Positions 17,866-27,834 of a DNA stretch of 64,000 nt are shown piece by piece. The notes below the pieces were generated by a model. The model made no database searches, was not told the DNA's origin, and saw only the letters and a program-made list of their open reading frames with translations. The first letter of the stretch is position 1, and the number at the start of each line of letters is the position of its first letter. The stretch is from Sulfurovum sp. (lineage in GTDB: Bacteria; Campylobacterota; Campylobacteria; Campylobacterales; Sulfurovaceae), in contig JALWLD010000079.1 of NCBI GenBank assembly GCA_027081115.1, positions 1 through 64,000 of the forward strand, given 5' to 3'. The position numbers were made by a program, and so were the translations under genes.

Positions 17866-18441
17866 TTAGATACTTGTACAGACACCTGAAAGATAGGTAT
17901 CGATATCTGCGATGACCGCATCAAGATCTCTCTCCCCGTCAATCACTTTAAGTACATTTTTCTCATCATAGTGTGCTTCAATTTCAGCCAATGATCCTTT
18001 ATATGATTTTAACTCATTTTCAAAGATTGCTTCATCTCTTCCTGAGTCAATCCATCGTTTTCTCGCTACTTCATCACTTACTTTAATTTCAAGTACAGAG
18101 ATCACTTCAATTTTATTATTGTTAAAGATGTAGTCACAGAAGTACTGTAACTGCTTCTCTTTCCCCGGGAAACCATCTAAAAGTATAACAGAAGTTGGTG
18201 CTTTGTTAATAGCATCTACGATCATCTCTACAACTACTTGTGTGGGGACAAGCTCACCTTTTTCTACAAAACTTTTTGCGATGTTCCCAATGGCTGTACC
18301 TTTTTGTACTTCTGCTTTAATGAGCTCGCCTGTAGAGTAAGCGCTAATCTCTTTAGCATGTTTTTCGGCAATAAGTTTTGCATCTGTTGATTTTCCGGAA
18401 CCAGGTGCTCCAATAAGTAAAATGAGTTTTTTTGACATCAC
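17866..18441 (-). CDS. adk: Adenylate kinase
   Basis: A 191-residue nucleoside monophosphate kinase that converts AMP and ATP to two ADP. The P-loop is GAPGSGKSTDAKL, an AMP-binding STGELIKAEV follows, and LLDGFPGKEKQL lies near residue 93. The lid is short (RKRWIDSGRDE) with no zinc cysteines. It is transcribed towards murC; the 45-base gap has only a weak inverted repeat (GAGAGC/GCTCCC). Confidence 0.93.
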   Translation of the reverse strand: MMSKKLILLIGAPGSGKSTDAKLIAEKHAKEISAYSTGELIKAEVQKGTAIGNIAKSFVEKGELVPTQVVVEMIVDAINKAPTSVILLDGFPGKEKQLQYFCDYIFNNNKIEVISVLEIKVSDEVARKRWIDSGRDEAIFENELKSYKGSLAEIEAHYDEKNVLKVIDGERDLDAVIADIDTYLSGVCTSI

Positions 18442-18558
18442 TCTTCCCTTCGTAGTTAATATATGTATGATTATATCAAATTAAATCGTAAAAAATCTGT
18501 GAAAAAGTACTTCTTGTAAAAATAGCCCTTCTTTGTTGCTTGTTAGTTAAACTTTAGT

Positions 18559-18564
18559 TATAAT
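18559..18564 (+). promoter_or_regulatory. -10 box for frdCAB
   Basis: TATAAT 27 bases before the preferred frdC start and 5' of a clear AAAGGA ribosome-binding site. No strong -35 box is seen. Confidence 0.55.
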
Positions 18565-18591
18565 TTGAACATCTAGTACAAAAGGATGATC

Positions 18592-19350
18592 ATGCCTCAA
18601 AAAGAGATTACTGTTGAACTTTTAACAGGCAAAGATAAGGTAGGTAAAAAGAGTAAATGGCCTGCAAGGCTGGACTATTTTCAGAGTGCGACAGGACTTT
18701 TCTTGGCTCTTTTTATTACATTTCATATTTTATTTGAGTCATCTATTTTGTTTGGTAAAGAGGCGATGTACAGGCTTACAAAAATGTTTGAAGGAGAACC
18801 TTTTATAGAGGGAGGAGAACCTTTGATCATAACAGCTTTGGCTTTTGTAATTTTCTCTATGTTTATTTTTCATGCTTTTCTTGCTATGCGTAAATTTCCT
18901 GCTTCCTACAAAGAGTATCAACGTTATAGAGCACATAGAAAACTTTTAAAACATGATGATACCAATCTTTGGTTTATCCAGATCACGACAGGGTTTGCTA
19001 TGTTCTTTCTTGGTTCCATCCATCTCTATATGATGATGACTTCACCAGAAAAGATAGGACCGTATGCATCAGCAGACAGGATCTACTCGGACTGGATGTG
19101 GCCAATGTATTTGCTTTTGCTCATTTCAGTGGTACTGCATGCCTGGGTAGGTGTTTACAGACTGATCATAAAATGGGGATGGTTTGATGGGAGAGATCCT
19201 CGTAGAAACCGTAAACGTTCCAAAGTGATTATCAAGACATTGATTGCTGTTTATCTTTTGCTTGGATTGGTATCACTTGCCAGTTATATGAAGATAGGGT
19301 ATGACCATAAAGATGACTATGGCAGCAGATATGTAATGGAGAAGAACTAA
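18592..19350 (+). CDS. frdC: Fumarate reductase diheme cytochrome b subunit
   Basis: A ~252-residue membrane subunit of Wolinella-type quinol:fumarate reductase. The ORF track starts six bases earlier (18586), but AAAGGA is better spaced for the ATG at 18592. Five hydrophobic helices are visible. Candidate heme-ligand histidines sit in [26 protein letters not shown] and [12 protein letters not shown]. It anchors FrdAB and passes electrons between menaquinol and the iron-sulfur subunit. The gene order frdC-A-B is typical of Campylobacterota. In an autotroph the complex may serve the reductive TCA cycle as well as respiration. Confidence 0.93.
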   Translation: MPQKEITVELLTGKDKVGKKSKWPARLDYFQSATGLFLALFITFHILFESSILFGKEAMYRLTKMFEGEPFIEGGEPLIITALAFVIFSMFIFHAFLAMRKFPASYKEYQRYRAHRKLLKHDDTNLWFIQITTGFAMFFLGSIHLYMMMTSPEKIGPYASADRIYSDWMWPMYLLLLISVVLHAWVGVYRLIIKWGWFDGRDPRRNRKRSKVIIKTLIAVYLLLGLVSLASYMKIGYDHKDDYGSRYVMEKN

Positions 19351-21335
19351 TGAAAATAATCTATACAGATGCTCTTATAGTTGGGGGTGGTTTGGCAGGA
19401 CTCAGGTCAGCAATTGCTGCAAGAGATAAAGGGTTGGATACTATAGTTATCTCTATGGTACCAGTGAAACGTTCACATTCTGCAGCTGCACAAGGTGGTA
19501 TGCAAGCTAGTTTGGGAAATACCATTATGGGGGAAGGTGACAATGAAGATGTGCATTTCGCCGATACAGTAAAGGGGTCTGACTGGGGATGTGATCAGGA
19601 TGTGGCACGTATGTTTGTTACCACTGCACCCAAAGCCATTCGTGAGCTTGCTGCCTGGGGTGTGCCTTGGAACCGTATAGGCAAGGGTCCTCGAGAAGTG
19701 ATCATGAATGGACAAAAAGAGACCATTGTGGAAAAAGATGAAGCACACGGTCTTATTAATGCCCGGGACTTTGGCGGTACTAAAAAGTGGCGTACCTGTT
19801 ATACTTCTGATGCCACAGGACATACGATGCTGTATGCAGTTGCCAATGAAGCACTTAAACGTGAGGTAGAGATACACGATAAAAAAGAGGCGATTTCTAT
19901 CATTCACGAAGCAGGTGTCTGTGCAGGTGTGGTTGCAAGAGATTTGATCAATGGAGATTTGATTGCCTACGTGGCAAGAGGTACGATGATCGCTACGGGT
20001 GGATATGGCCGTATTTACAAACAGTCGACAAATGCCATTATCTGTAAAGGTATCGGGATAGCCATAGGTCTTGAGACGGGGATAGTGGAACTTGGCAATA
20101 TGGAAGCTGTACAGTTTCACCCTACACCTATAGTCCCTTCGGGAATTTTATTGACTGAAGGATGTCGTGGAGATGGTGGTGTTTTACGTGATAAAGACGG
20201 GTACCGATTTATGCCTGACTACGAACCTGAAAAGAAAGAGCTTGCTTCACGAGATGTGGTTTCGCGTCGTATGATTGAACATATTCGTAAGGGTAAAGGT
20301 GTCAAATCACCCAATGGAGACCATTTATGGCTGGATATCTCTATTTTGGGACGTGAACATATTGAGAAAAACCTGCATGATGTGCAAGATATTGCCAAGA
20401 CATTCAATGGTATAGACCCTGCTGATGAAGGTAAAAAGGGCTGGATGCCTGTACTGCCGATGCAGCACTACTCCATGGGTGGCATACGTGTTAAACCAAC
20501 AGGTGAAACAACCACACTTAAAGGCCTGTTCTGTGCGGGAGAAGCAGCATGTTGGGATCTGCACGGTTTTAACAGACTGGGTGGGAACTCGGTCTCTGAA
20601 GCAGTGGTAGCTGGGATGATTGTGGGAGAGTACTTTGCAGACTATTGTGCCAATACACATTTGAATACAAATACATTTACCATTGAAAAGTTTTTGGATG
20701 AGCAACTGGCATATCTCAAAGAGATACTCTCTTATGATGGTGGGAAAAATATCTTTGATATTAAAGACAGAATGCGTACGATCATGCAGGAACAAGTGGG
20801 TGTTTTCCGTAATGGAAAAGATCTTCAGGATGCTGTGATAGAACTTGAAGAACTTTTAATTATGGTGAAAGAGATCACAGTGACAGACAAGTCATTACTG
20901 AACAATCCAGAGTTGAATGAAGCATACAGGGTTACAAAAATGCTCAAACTGGCACTCTGTGTATCGAAAGGTGCACTGGATCGTACAGAGAGCCGTGGAG
21001 CGCATTATCGTGAGGATTATACAAAAAGAGATGATGAGAATTGGCTGAAGAGAACCATTGCAACCTGGCATAACCCTAATGATACTATGCCAACCATTAC
21101 GTATGAAGATATCGATATCTCCAAAATGGAGATGCCACCTGCATTTAGAGGGTATGGACGTAAAGGGGCGATCATTCTGAATGATATGAGTGCCAAAAGA
21201 GAAGAGGAGATCGCAAAGATTAAAGAGACTTTGGGAACGGTAGACCGCTTTACTTTACAAGAGGCTTTGATGGATTTTGATTTGCCAAAAGACTATAAGA
21301 GAAAAAATGAGAGAGTAGGAGTTGGATATGATTGA
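19350..21335 (+). CDS. frdA: Fumarate reductase flavoprotein subunit
   Basis: A 661-residue flavoprotein, almost the same length as W. succinogenes FrdA. The FAD-binding [18 protein letters not shown] is at the N terminus, and [15 protein letters not shown] contains the His that covalently binds [24 protein letters not shown] and [13 protein letters not shown] are further family motifs. It reduces fumarate to succinate on the cytoplasmic side of the membrane complex. One base is shared with frdC; frdB overlaps by 14 bases. Confidence 0.97.
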   Translation: MKIIYTDALIVGGGLAGLRSAIAARDKGLDTIVISMVPVKRSHSAAAQGGMQASLGNTIMGEGDNEDVHFADTVKGSDWGCDQDVARMFVTTAPKAIRELAAWGVPWNRIGKGPREVIMNGQKETIVEKDEAHGLINARDFGGTKKWRTCYTSDATGHTMLYAVANEALKREVEIHDKKEAISIIHEAGVCAGVVARDLINGDLIAYVARGTMIATGGYGRIYKQSTNAIICKGIGIAIGLETGIVELGNMEAVQFHPTPIVPSGILLTEGCRGDGGVLRDKDGYRFMPDYEPEKKELASRDVVSRRMIEHIRKGKGVKSPNGDHLWLDISILGREHIEKNLHDVQDIAKTFNGIDPADEGKKGWMPVLPMQHYSMGGIRVKPTGETTTLKGLFCAGEAACWDLHGFNRLGGNSVSEAVVAGMIVGEYFADYCANTHLNTNTFTIEKFLDEQLAYLKEILSYDGGKNIFDIKDRMRTIMQEQVGVFRNGKDLQDAVIELEELLIMVKEITVTDKSLLNNPELNEAYRVTKMLKLALCVSKGALDRTESRGAHYREDYTKRDDENWLKRTIATWHNPNDTMPTITYEDIDISKMEMPPAFRGYGRKGAIILNDMSAKREEEIAKIKETLGTVDRFTLQEALMDFDLPKDYKRKNERVGVGYD

Positions 21336-22086
21336 TAAAAGTGCTCAAATAGATAAGAATCCTGAAGGATTCAGAGAGATTGAGATCACAGTATTTCGCT
21401 ACAACCCTCAAGATAAAGAGGATACCCCTGAGTATCAGACCTACAGACTGGTTGAGACGCCGGGAATGACACTCTATATCGCACTCATTAAGATATGGTC
21501 TACTATGGATCATCATCTCAGTTTTGACTTTGTCTGTCGTGCGGGTATCTGCGGATCTTGTTCTATGGTGGTTAACGGTAAACCCAGACTTGCCTGTAAA
21601 ACGCGTACCAATGAGTTTGAAGATGGGAAGATTACACTACTTCCCCTGCCTACCTTTAAACACATTAAAGATCTCTCCGTCGATACAGGGAACTGGATGA
21701 ATGAGATGTCAGTGAAGGTAGAGAGTTGGATTCACTCCAAAGAAGAGACGGATATTGCAGTACTTGAAAAGCGGGTTGAACCGGATGTTGCACAGGCAGT
21801 CTTTGACTTGGATCGCTGTATTGAATGCGGTATTTGTCTGGCTTCTTGTTCTACAAAGATCATGAGAGAAGATTTTGTCGGTGCAGTAGGACTGAACAGA
21901 TCTGCACGTTTTGCCATGGATCCACATGATGAGAGAACAGATGAGGAGTTTTATGAACTTATTGGTGATGACAATGGTGTTTTTGGATGTATGTCTCTTA
22001 TGGGATGTGAAGATCACTGTCCTAAAGACTTGCCGTTACAGACAAAAATTGCCTATATGCGACGTAAAATGGTCTCTCTGAAATAA
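21322..22086 (+). CDS. frdB: Fumarate reductase iron-sulfur subunit
   Basis: A 254-residue subunit with three cluster motifs: [11 protein letters not shown] plus a later Cys for [2Fe-2S] near residue 73, [12 protein letters not shown] near 171 for [4Fe-4S], and [12 protein letters not shown] near 223 for the third cluster. It links FrdA to the heme subunit. The gene overlaps frdA by 14 bases. Confidence 0.96.
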   Translation: MDMIDKSAQIDKNPEGFREIEITVFRYNPQDKEDTPEYQTYRLVETPGMTLYIALIKIWSTMDHHLSFDFVCRAGICGSCSMVVNGKPRLACKTRTNEFEDGKITLLPLPTFKHIKDLSVDTGNWMNEMSVKVESWIHSKEETDIAVLEKRVEPDVAQAVFDLDRCIECGICLASCSTKIMREDFVGAVGLNRSARFAMDPHDERTDEEFYELIGDDNGVFGCMSLMGCEDHCPKDLPLQTKIAYMRRKMVSLK

Positions 22087-22088
22087 GG

Positions 22089-22706
22089 TTACTGTGATAT
22101 TAAATGAAAATGTTCTTTTAGGCTTGCACTGATTTTTTGTGCCATCTTTTTATAGCCTGCAGCATTGGGGTGGATCTGGTCACTTTTCAGTGAAGGTTGT
22201 GAAAGTATGTCACAGAGCATTCCTGAGAGAAGTGGTACCTCTTCCTCATTGGCAAGTTCTTCGTAGAGATCAAGTGTTGAGAGACCAAAGAGTGTAATGT
22301 TCGGTACAGAGACAAGTAAGACCTCTATGTGCTTCTTTTTTGCCATCTGTATCATCGTTTTTAAATTGTTTTTTAGTGCACCCATCGGCTGTTTTTGCAT
22401 AACATCATTGCCTCCAAAGAAAAGGATTATTACTTTAATGGAGGGATTATTTAAAAGTGGAGCCAAACGTCTAAGTCCCTCTTCTGAAGTATTACCATTG
22501 ATACCGGCATTGATCACTTTTATGTTTAAATCTTTTGAGAGCAGTGTGGGGTAACTCTCTTCTGGTTTCGCACCAAATCCGTAGGTCAGGCTATCGCCAA
22601 ATGCTAAAATAGTATCGTTAGATGTTAGTGTCACAGGTTTTTTCTCTTTTTTTGTGAAGGTTGCTATGACCAAAACAAGGATGATGGCAAGCAGTATATA
22701 TTTCAT
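22089..22706 (-). CDS. GDSL-family esterase/lysophospholipase (TesA-like)
   Basis: A 205-residue SGNH hydrolase. The N terminus is a hydrophobic signal or anchor (YILLAIILVLVIATF). The four blocks are AFGDSLTYGFG (Ser), INGNTSEE (Gly), FFGGNDVM (Asn) and DQIHPNAAGY (Asp/His). The family includes TesA thioesterase/lysophospholipase L1 and arylesterases; substrate unknown, likely periplasmic. It converges with frdB, the two stops being two bases apart. Confidence 0.88.
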   Translation of the reverse strand: MKYILLAIILVLVIATFTKKEKKPVTLTSNDTILAFGDSLTYGFGAKPEESYPTLLSKDLNIKVINAGINGNTSEEGLRRLAPLLNNPSIKVIILFFGGNDVMQKQPMGALKNNLKTMIQMAKKKHIEVLLVSVPNITLFGLSTLDLYEELANEEEVPLLSGMLCDILSQPSLKSDQIHPNAAGYKKMAQKISASLKEHFHLISQ

Positions 22707-22736
22707 AAGATTTCCTTAGTATAGAGACTATTATAG

Positions 22737-22742
22737 TATAAT
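22737..22742 (+). promoter_or_regulatory. -10 box ahead of mutS2
   Basis: TATAAT (in AGTATAATTTCAGTAATG). Seven bases separate it from an ATG at 22750, so transcription would begin at or next to that ATG. Confidence 0.5.
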
Positions 22743-22749
22743 TTCAGTA

Positions 22750-22809
22750 ATGAAAATCACAGATCTTGAAATAGAGGAACGTTTTAGTGTCAGAGCAACA
22801 GACCCATGA
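22750..22809 (+). other. Possible leaderless upstream ORF (19 codons) overlapping the mutS2 start
   Basis: An ATG placed where the transcript is expected to begin opens a 19-codon frame ending in TGA at 22807-22809. It runs out of frame across the GTG start of mutS2 at 22787. If translated from a leaderless message it would compete with, or couple to, mutS2 initiation. The only evidence is spacing from the -10 box. Confidence 0.3.
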
Positions 22810-25015
22810 AAAATCTATCATACAAAAACTAGACCTTGATGGTTATATAGAACAGTTTAAATACTTTTTAGCCAGAGAAAAATCAGTAGCTATGATGGGT
22901 GATATCAATCAGCATTACCGTTATTTGCAGGCACTCTCTTTGGTTCAGTTTCCTCAGCCTAAAGAGGTACCCAATCTAGATAGAGAACTCAATTATATTA
23001 AAAAGCAGGCAGTACTCTCTTTGGATGAGATCTATGCATTTGTCACAATGTTTTCTTATTTCAATACGCTAAAAGCAGTAGGTTTTGCAGAACCATTGCG
23101 TAGTTGGATACATGGTGTGGAGATACCTGATGAGATTGTCGAGATCATAGGATACTTTACAGAAGAAGGAGAGATCAACCCGGAACGGGACCCGGAACTC
23201 TATAAGCTTGAACGTGCGATCAAGCAAAACAAAATAGATATTAAAGAGACACTTTACAAATTGGCCCATTCAAGTAGGTTACGTGACTATTTGGTGGATA
23301 CTCAGATACACTTTAACGGCGGAGAGGAGACCCTGCTGGTACGTGGAGGGTTTAACAATGCTATTAAGGCGACGGTGGTTGCCAGGTCTCCGGGAGGGTT
23401 TTTTTATATTATTCCACAAAGTATTTCTCATCTTAAAGAGAAAGAGTCAGCACTGCTTAGCAATAAAGAGGAGTTGATCTACTGCTACTGTAAAGAGATA
23501 TCCGCAGTCTTTTTTAGATGGGAACGTTTTTTAGCCTATATTAACAAAGAGTATGATCGTTTTGACCATTATCAGGCACGGGTTAGTTTTGCCAGAGCCA
23601 AAGAGTATGAGTTTATTCTGCCAACGAAGAGCAAACGCATTAAATTACAGGATTTTGCACATCCTGCTATAGAAAACCCTGTACCGGTCACTATGGATAT
23701 GAACAAGCAGATCATGTTGGTCACGGGAGTCAATGCTGGTGGTAAAACGATGTTACTCAAGTCTATGCTCTCCGCAGTCTATATGAGTAAATACCTTTTA
23801 CCTTTCAAGTGTGATGCTTCCAAAACAGAAGTGGGACACTATAAGAGTATTGAAGCGGTCATTGATGACCCTCAGTCAGTTAAAAATGATATTTCTACTT
23901 TTGCCGGACGTATGCAGGAGTTTGCCAAACTTTTTGCTAAAGAAGATGCCATCGTGGGTGTAGATGAGATAGAACTGGGAACAGACTCTGACGAAGCGGC
24001 ATCACTCTTTAGAGTTATGCTGGACGAACTTCGTAAAAAAGGGATAACCTTTATTGTAACGACCCACCATAAGCGTTTGGCATCATTGATGGCTTCTGAT
24101 GATGAGGTAGAATTGATCGCTGCACTTTATGATGAAGAGCGACGGGTACCAACCTATACTTTCTTACAGGGAAGCATTGGAAAATCCTATGCCTTTGAGA
24201 CTGCACAGCGTTATGGTGTACCTGTAGCTATTGTGAATAAAGCCAAAGAGGTCTATGGAGAAGACAAAGAGAATCTCAATGAACTCATAGAACGCTCAAC
24301 TACACTTGAACGTGAAATGAGACTCAAAATTGCCAAGGTGGATGAGGAACTTAAAGTTGTAGAGAAGCAGAAGCAAAAGTTGCTTGATGAAGAGCATACA
24401 CTCAAAGAGAGTCATAGAAAAGCCATTGCCACACTGGAGAACCGTTACAACGCAGCAACCAAAAAAGCACGTGAAGCTTTGAAAGCCAAAGAGTCTACAG
24501 AAGGAAGAAGATTGCTCAATGTGGCACATCAGCGTAAAGACTTTAAACAAAAAGAGATGGTAAAGGTAGCAGAAGAGCCTTTAAAGGAGGGCGATAAAGT
24601 CAAGTACCGTTCTCATAAAGGAGAACTGATCTCTTTAAGAGGTAAAGATGCAACTATCATTGTAGATGGACTTAAAATGCGTGTACCGCTCTCTCAACTG
24701 AAACGCAGAGGTGATACACCCAATGTAAAACTAAAGCCCAAAGCAAGAGACCCCAAATCCAATGTCTCTGTGGAAAGATCAGGTGCCTCTGTCTCCGTGA
24801 AGCTACTGGGTATGTATGCTGATGAAGCGATAGATACAGTAGACAAATTCCTCTCCGATGCACTGGTCAACAACCTTTCAGAAGTACAGATCATTCATGG
24901 AACAGGTGGGGGTGTACTCTCCAAAATTGTGGGGGAGTATTTGAAAAAGCATCCAAAGATCCAAAAATTCTACAGAATGCCGGGTAATCTTGGTATTACC
25001 GTTGTTGAGTTGTAG
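22787..25015 (+). CDS. mutS2: Endonuclease MutS2
   Basis: A 742-residue MutS-like ATPase without the mismatch-recognition domain. The Walker A loop is GVNAGGKTMLLKS near residue 310, Walker B is VGVDEIELGTDS near 390, and TTHHKRL follows. A long coiled coil (about 490-590) leads to a C-terminal Smr nuclease domain, beginning near SVKLLGMYADEAID with IIHGTGGGVLSK. The protein limits recombination and/or rescues collided ribosomes in studied species. Start is GTG behind GAGGAAC. Confidence 0.94.
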   Translation: MSEQQTHEKSIIQKLDLDGYIEQFKYFLAREKSVAMMGDINQHYRYLQALSLVQFPQPKEVPNLDRELNYIKKQAVLSLDEIYAFVTMFSYFNTLKAVGFAEPLRSWIHGVEIPDEIVEIIGYFTEEGEINPERDPELYKLERAIKQNKIDIKETLYKLAHSSRLRDYLVDTQIHFNGGEETLLVRGGFNNAIKATVVARSPGGFFYIIPQSISHLKEKESALLSNKEELIYCYCKEISAVFFRWERFLAYINKEYDRFDHYQARVSFARAKEYEFILPTKSKRIKLQDFAHPAIENPVPVTMDMNKQIMLVTGVNAGGKTMLLKSMLSAVYMSKYLLPFKCDASKTEVGHYKSIEAVIDDPQSVKNDISTFAGRMQEFAKLFAKEDAIVGVDEIELGTDSDEAASLFRVMLDELRKKGITFIVTTHHKRLASLMASDDEVELIAALYDEERRVPTYTFLQGSIGKSYAFETAQRYGVPVAIVNKAKEVYGEDKENLNELIERSTTLEREMRLKIAKVDEELKVVEKQKQKLLDEEHTLKESHRKAIATLENRYNAATKKAREALKAKESTEGRRLLNVAHQRKDFKQKEMVKVAEEPLKEGDKVKYRSHKGELISLRGKDATIIVDGLKMRVPLSQLKRRGDTPNVKLKPKARDPKSNVSVERSGASVSVKLLGMYADEAIDTVDKFLSDALVNNLSEVQIIHGTGGGVLSKIVGEYLKKHPKIQKFYRMPGNLGITVVEL

Positions 25016-25037
25016 GCAAATTTTTAACTCTAAAGGG

Positions 25038-25043
25038 TATAAT
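25038..25043 (+). promoter_or_regulatory. -10 box for the yfgM/bamB-like operon
   Basis: TATAAT in the 59-base gap after mutS2, 32 bases before the GTG of the next gene. GGGAG lies between them as the ribosome-binding site. Confidence 0.5.
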
Positions 25044-25074
25044 ATAGGAATTATTAAAATCGTGGGAGATATTT

Positions 25075-25641
25075 GTGAATATTCAAGATGTGAAAACAGA
25101 ATTAAGTGGTGATGAAAAAGTACTTGAGAGTGCCTTTAAACTTGAAACACTTTATAAAAAATATAAATATATTATTTGGGGTGTATCCGCTGCGATCGTA
25201 TTTTTTTTCCTTTCTCAAACCATTATGCAGAGTATGAAAGAGGCAAAACTTGAAGAGGCGAATAAAGCTTTTTTAACCTTACAAAAGTCTCCTGACAATG
25301 CAGAAGCATTGGCAACACTTAAAACAAAAAACCCTGCATTGTTTGAACTCTACAGTTTTTCAAAAGCAGCACATAGCAGTGATGCCAAAACTCTACAGTC
25401 ATTGGCTTCAAGTAAAAATGAGATTATTGCAGATGCCAGTAAATATACAGTAGCAGTTATTGATAAAAAACCTGTTGACTCCAAACTCTATGCAGAATTG
25501 GCACTCTTTGAAGAGGCATACCTCGCCATTAAATCAGGAGACACAGCAAGTGCAAAAGCGAAGTTGGAACTCATAGATGACCGTTCAGCACTTCAAATGT
25601 TAACACAGCTTCTTGAACACTCAATGATAAAGGCAAAATAA
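25075..25641 (+). CDS. YfgM-like membrane-anchored TPR-type protein
   Basis: A 188-residue protein with GTG start, a short cytoplasmic lead, one membrane helix (YIIWGVSAAIVFFFLSQTI, residues ~33-52) and a periplasmic helical Ala/Lys-rich domain. Size and topology match YfgM, an ancillary SecYEG/chaperone-network protein of E. coli. The following gene is a BamB-like lipoprotein, the same order as yfgM-bamB in E. coli. Sequence similarity is too weak to judge by eye, so the call rests on topology and gene order. Confidence 0.6.
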   Translation: MNIQDVKTELSGDEKVLESAFKLETLYKKYKYIIWGVSAAIVFFFLSQTIMQSMKEAKLEEANKAFLTLQKSPDNAEALATLKTKNPALFELYSFSKAAHSSDAKTLQSLASSKNEIIADASKYTVAVIDKKPVDSKLYAELALFEEAYLAIKSGDTASAKAKLELIDDRSALQMLTQLLEHSMIKAK

Positions 25642-26666
25642 TGAGATTTTTACGCTCTGAAATATCGCTTGTTGTATTTGCTGCTGCATCGTTGATTTTT
25701 TCGGGATGTAGTTCAAAGAAATATTTTGAACCTGCCCAGGTTTTTTCTGCCAGTGGTGCTGCTAGTTCTTATGGTGGAGAGATTATTGACCAGAGTCGTG
25801 ACGGTGCAACACTTAAAAGTGGACATTACATTTCGAAAAAAGGGATATCTTCTATTAATCTGGGAGAAGGGTATAGATTTTTATCTGAAAATGGTAACTA
25901 TGTTTTAGCAAGTAACCCTAAAGGATCGCTCAAGATCATTAAGAAGAGTACGGGAAAAACGTTAAGAACAGTACCTATGACCGTACCTATTGTGGCAGCA
26001 TCTATCAAAAATGGTATTATCGCATATATTTTAAATGACAATACCTTTGGGATTTACTCTGTGGTAAGCGATAAAAAGTTATTTGAAAACAAATCTGAAA
26101 TTACCTATGCTATAGATACAAGAGCAGCAACGCCAATGTATATTGATAATCTGGTTGTTTTACCTATGCTCGATGGCAAGCTGATCGTAGTAGACAAGAA
26201 TGATCCTGAGAATGCAACCATTATCTATTTGAGTTCAGAACCGGCATTTAATAATGTTATCTATCTTTCTCGTTTAGGTGATACTATGGTGGCAGCTACA
26301 CCTAGAAAGCTTATCACTATTGGTACAGAAGGACAGAATGAATTACGTGCCAATATTTCGGATGTGGCACTCTTAAACGGATATATTTATCTCTTTACAA
26401 AAGAGGGAGAGATAATAAAATTAGATACAGCACTCAATGAAAAAGCCAAAAAGAAATTTAAATTTGCACACTTCTCTGCTTCTACTGCAGTGAATGGAAA
26501 AGTGTATGGTTTAGATCAGCAGGGTTCACTTATTGTGCTGAACAGCACATTGACCAAGTACAAGATCTATGATATTGGTGAAGTGAAAACACCGGTCTAC
26601 ATTAGCGGAGACAAACTTTACAAAGATGGAAAGATAATCCACCTTTCAAAACTAGGTTATGAATAA
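25641..26666 (+). CDS. BamB-like lipoprotein with beta-propeller-type repeats
   Basis: A 341-residue lipoprotein: the signal peptide ends in LIFSGCSSKK, a good lipobox with Cys at position ~23. The mature part contains repeated short beta units such as GSLKIIKKSTGKTLRTV, DGKLIVVDKNDPENATI and GEIIKLDTALNEKAKKKF, typical of PQQ/WD-like propeller blades as in BamB. BamB is a scaffold lipoprotein of the outer-membrane barrel assembly machine. The start overlaps the YfgM-like gene by one base, and the end overlaps xerH by eight bases. Confidence 0.7.
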   Translation: MRFLRSEISLVVFAAASLIFSGCSSKKYFEPAQVFSASGAASSYGGEIIDQSRDGATLKSGHYISKKGISSINLGEGYRFLSENGNYVLASNPKGSLKIIKKSTGKTLRTVPMTVPIVAASIKNGIIAYILNDNTFGIYSVVSDKKLFENKSEITYAIDTRAATPMYIDNLVVLPMLDGKLIVVDKNDPENATIIYLSSEPAFNNVIYLSRLGDTMVAATPRKLITIGTEGQNELRANISDVALLNGYIYLFTKEGEIIKLDTALNEKAKKKFKFAHFSASTAVNGKVYGLDQQGSLIVLNSTLTKYKIYDIGEVKTPVYISGDKLYKDGKIIHLSKLGYE

Positions 26667-27477
26667 CGATATACTACTCGCTTTTGAAGAGTATCTGAGT
26701 GTTACAAAAGCACTGGATACTCAGACCATCTCTTCGTATCTAGGCGATCTGAATCAGCTTGAAACATTTACCCAAAAATCCCTTACAAAACTGGATACAA
26801 CAGATGTCTTGCAATTCCTGTCCAGCTTTGACAATAAACGCACACTTAACCGAAAACTCTCTTCTATCAATACATTTTTTCATTTTTGTCATATAAAGAA
26901 TTTTTCTTATGAAAAGATCAAGATCCCTATGGCAAAAGTACCGAAAAACCTGCCAAAATACCTCTCACCCGAAGAGATTTTGCAGGGTCTGGAACTGATA
27001 GACCGAAGTAGTGTGGCAGGGTTGCGTGACTATGCACTTATTTTGTTTCTCTATGCCAGTGGCTGTCGTATCTCGGAAGCATTGTCAGTACAGCGTTCTG
27101 ACATTTTAGAGGGGTGGCTCAAGATCCGTTTTGCAAAAGGGGAGAAGGAGAGGGTGGTACCATTGGCACCCGTGGCAACAGAAGCTCTGGAGCAGTACCT
27201 TGAAGCTCAAGATATGTCCAGTTCCTACATCTGGCTCAATTATAAAGGAGATCCGTTGAGTCGTATCTCTGCCTATAAGATCGTGAAAAAGTATTTAGGT
27301 GTCTCCCCCCATGTGTTGCGTCACTCTTTTGCCTCGTCACTCATTATTGGTGGTGCAGACCTTCGTGTGGTACAGGAGTTACTTGGACATGCCTCTTTAG
27401 AGACTACACAGATCTATACACATATCCAAAAACAAAATTTGGAAGAGACAATGACACGCTATCATCCTTTGGGTTGA
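26659..27477 (+). CDS. xerH: Tyrosine recombinase, XerH/XerC type
   Basis: A 272-residue recombinase with a SAM-like N-terminal core-binding domain and a C-terminal catalytic domain. The catalytic set is visible: Arg in ASGCRISEAL, Lys in AKGEKERVVPL, HVLRHSFAS (His-x-x-Arg), and GHASLETTQIYTH with the nucleophilic Tyr. Campylobacterota use a single XerH acting on difH to resolve chromosome dimers. Location within a housekeeping operon and the lack of mobile genes nearby favour this role over a phage integrase. No dif-like site was recognised here. Confidence 0.85.
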   Translation: MNNDILLAFEEYLSVTKALDTQTISSYLGDLNQLETFTQKSLTKLDTTDVLQFLSSFDNKRTLNRKLSSINTFFHFCHIKNFSYEKIKIPMAKVPKNLPKYLSPEEILQGLELIDRSSVAGLRDYALILFLYASGCRISEALSVQRSDILEGWLKIRFAKGEKERVVPLAPVATEALEQYLEAQDMSSSYIWLNYKGDPLSRISAYKIVKKYLGVSPHVLRHSFASSLIIGGADLRVVQELLGHASLETTQIYTHIQKQNLEETMTRYHPLG

Positions 27478-27489
27478 TTTAGGTATGAT

Positions 27490-27828
27490 ATGGGCATGAA
27501 AAAGATCGTAGAATACTTACACAGTAAAAAGCTTATTTTTAAGTCTCTAAAAGAGATAAGCCCAAAAGAACTAGGCTCAAGAAAGAAGGTACAGCTCTAT
27601 TTGGGAGTTGATCTAAAAGAGTATTATACTTTAGTAATGGTTGTAGAAAAGAAAAGTAGGATTTTACGTAAAGAAGCAGAGACTTTCATGCAGTTACATG
27701 AAGATTTGGAAAAATATCTGGATTCTAGAATCACTAAGAAATATATCATCATCAGAGCACCTTTGTGTTCTAAAGCCAAATCATTATTGGAAGAGCATGG
27801 GTGGACAGTCTATCATGAGTCTGTATAG
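27490..27828 (+). CDS. Conserved hypothetical protein
   Basis: A 112-residue basic protein starting MGMKK; a second in-frame ATG is at 27496. It contains YLGVDLKEYYTLVMVVEKKSR and ends near CSKAKSLLEEHGWTVYHES. I recognise no family. It sits 12 bases after xerH and six bases before coaX on the same strand, so it is part of this operon. Confidence 0.75.
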   Translation: MGMKKIVEYLHSKKLIFKSLKEISPKELGSRKKVQLYLGVDLKEYYTLVMVVEKKSRILRKEAETFMQLHEDLEKYLDSRITKKYIIIRAPLCSKAKSLLEEHGWTVYHESV

Positions 27829-27834
27829 GGGTGC

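Noticed and set aside
19473-20120. 215-residue minus-strand ORF inside frdA
   Set aside because: Antisense shadow of the FAD domain of frdA; composition is unlike a real protein.
26659-27477. Tyrosine recombinase as sign of a prophage or island
   Set aside because: It is packed in a housekeeping operon with no phage genes, att repeats or tRNA nearby; a XerH role is more likely.
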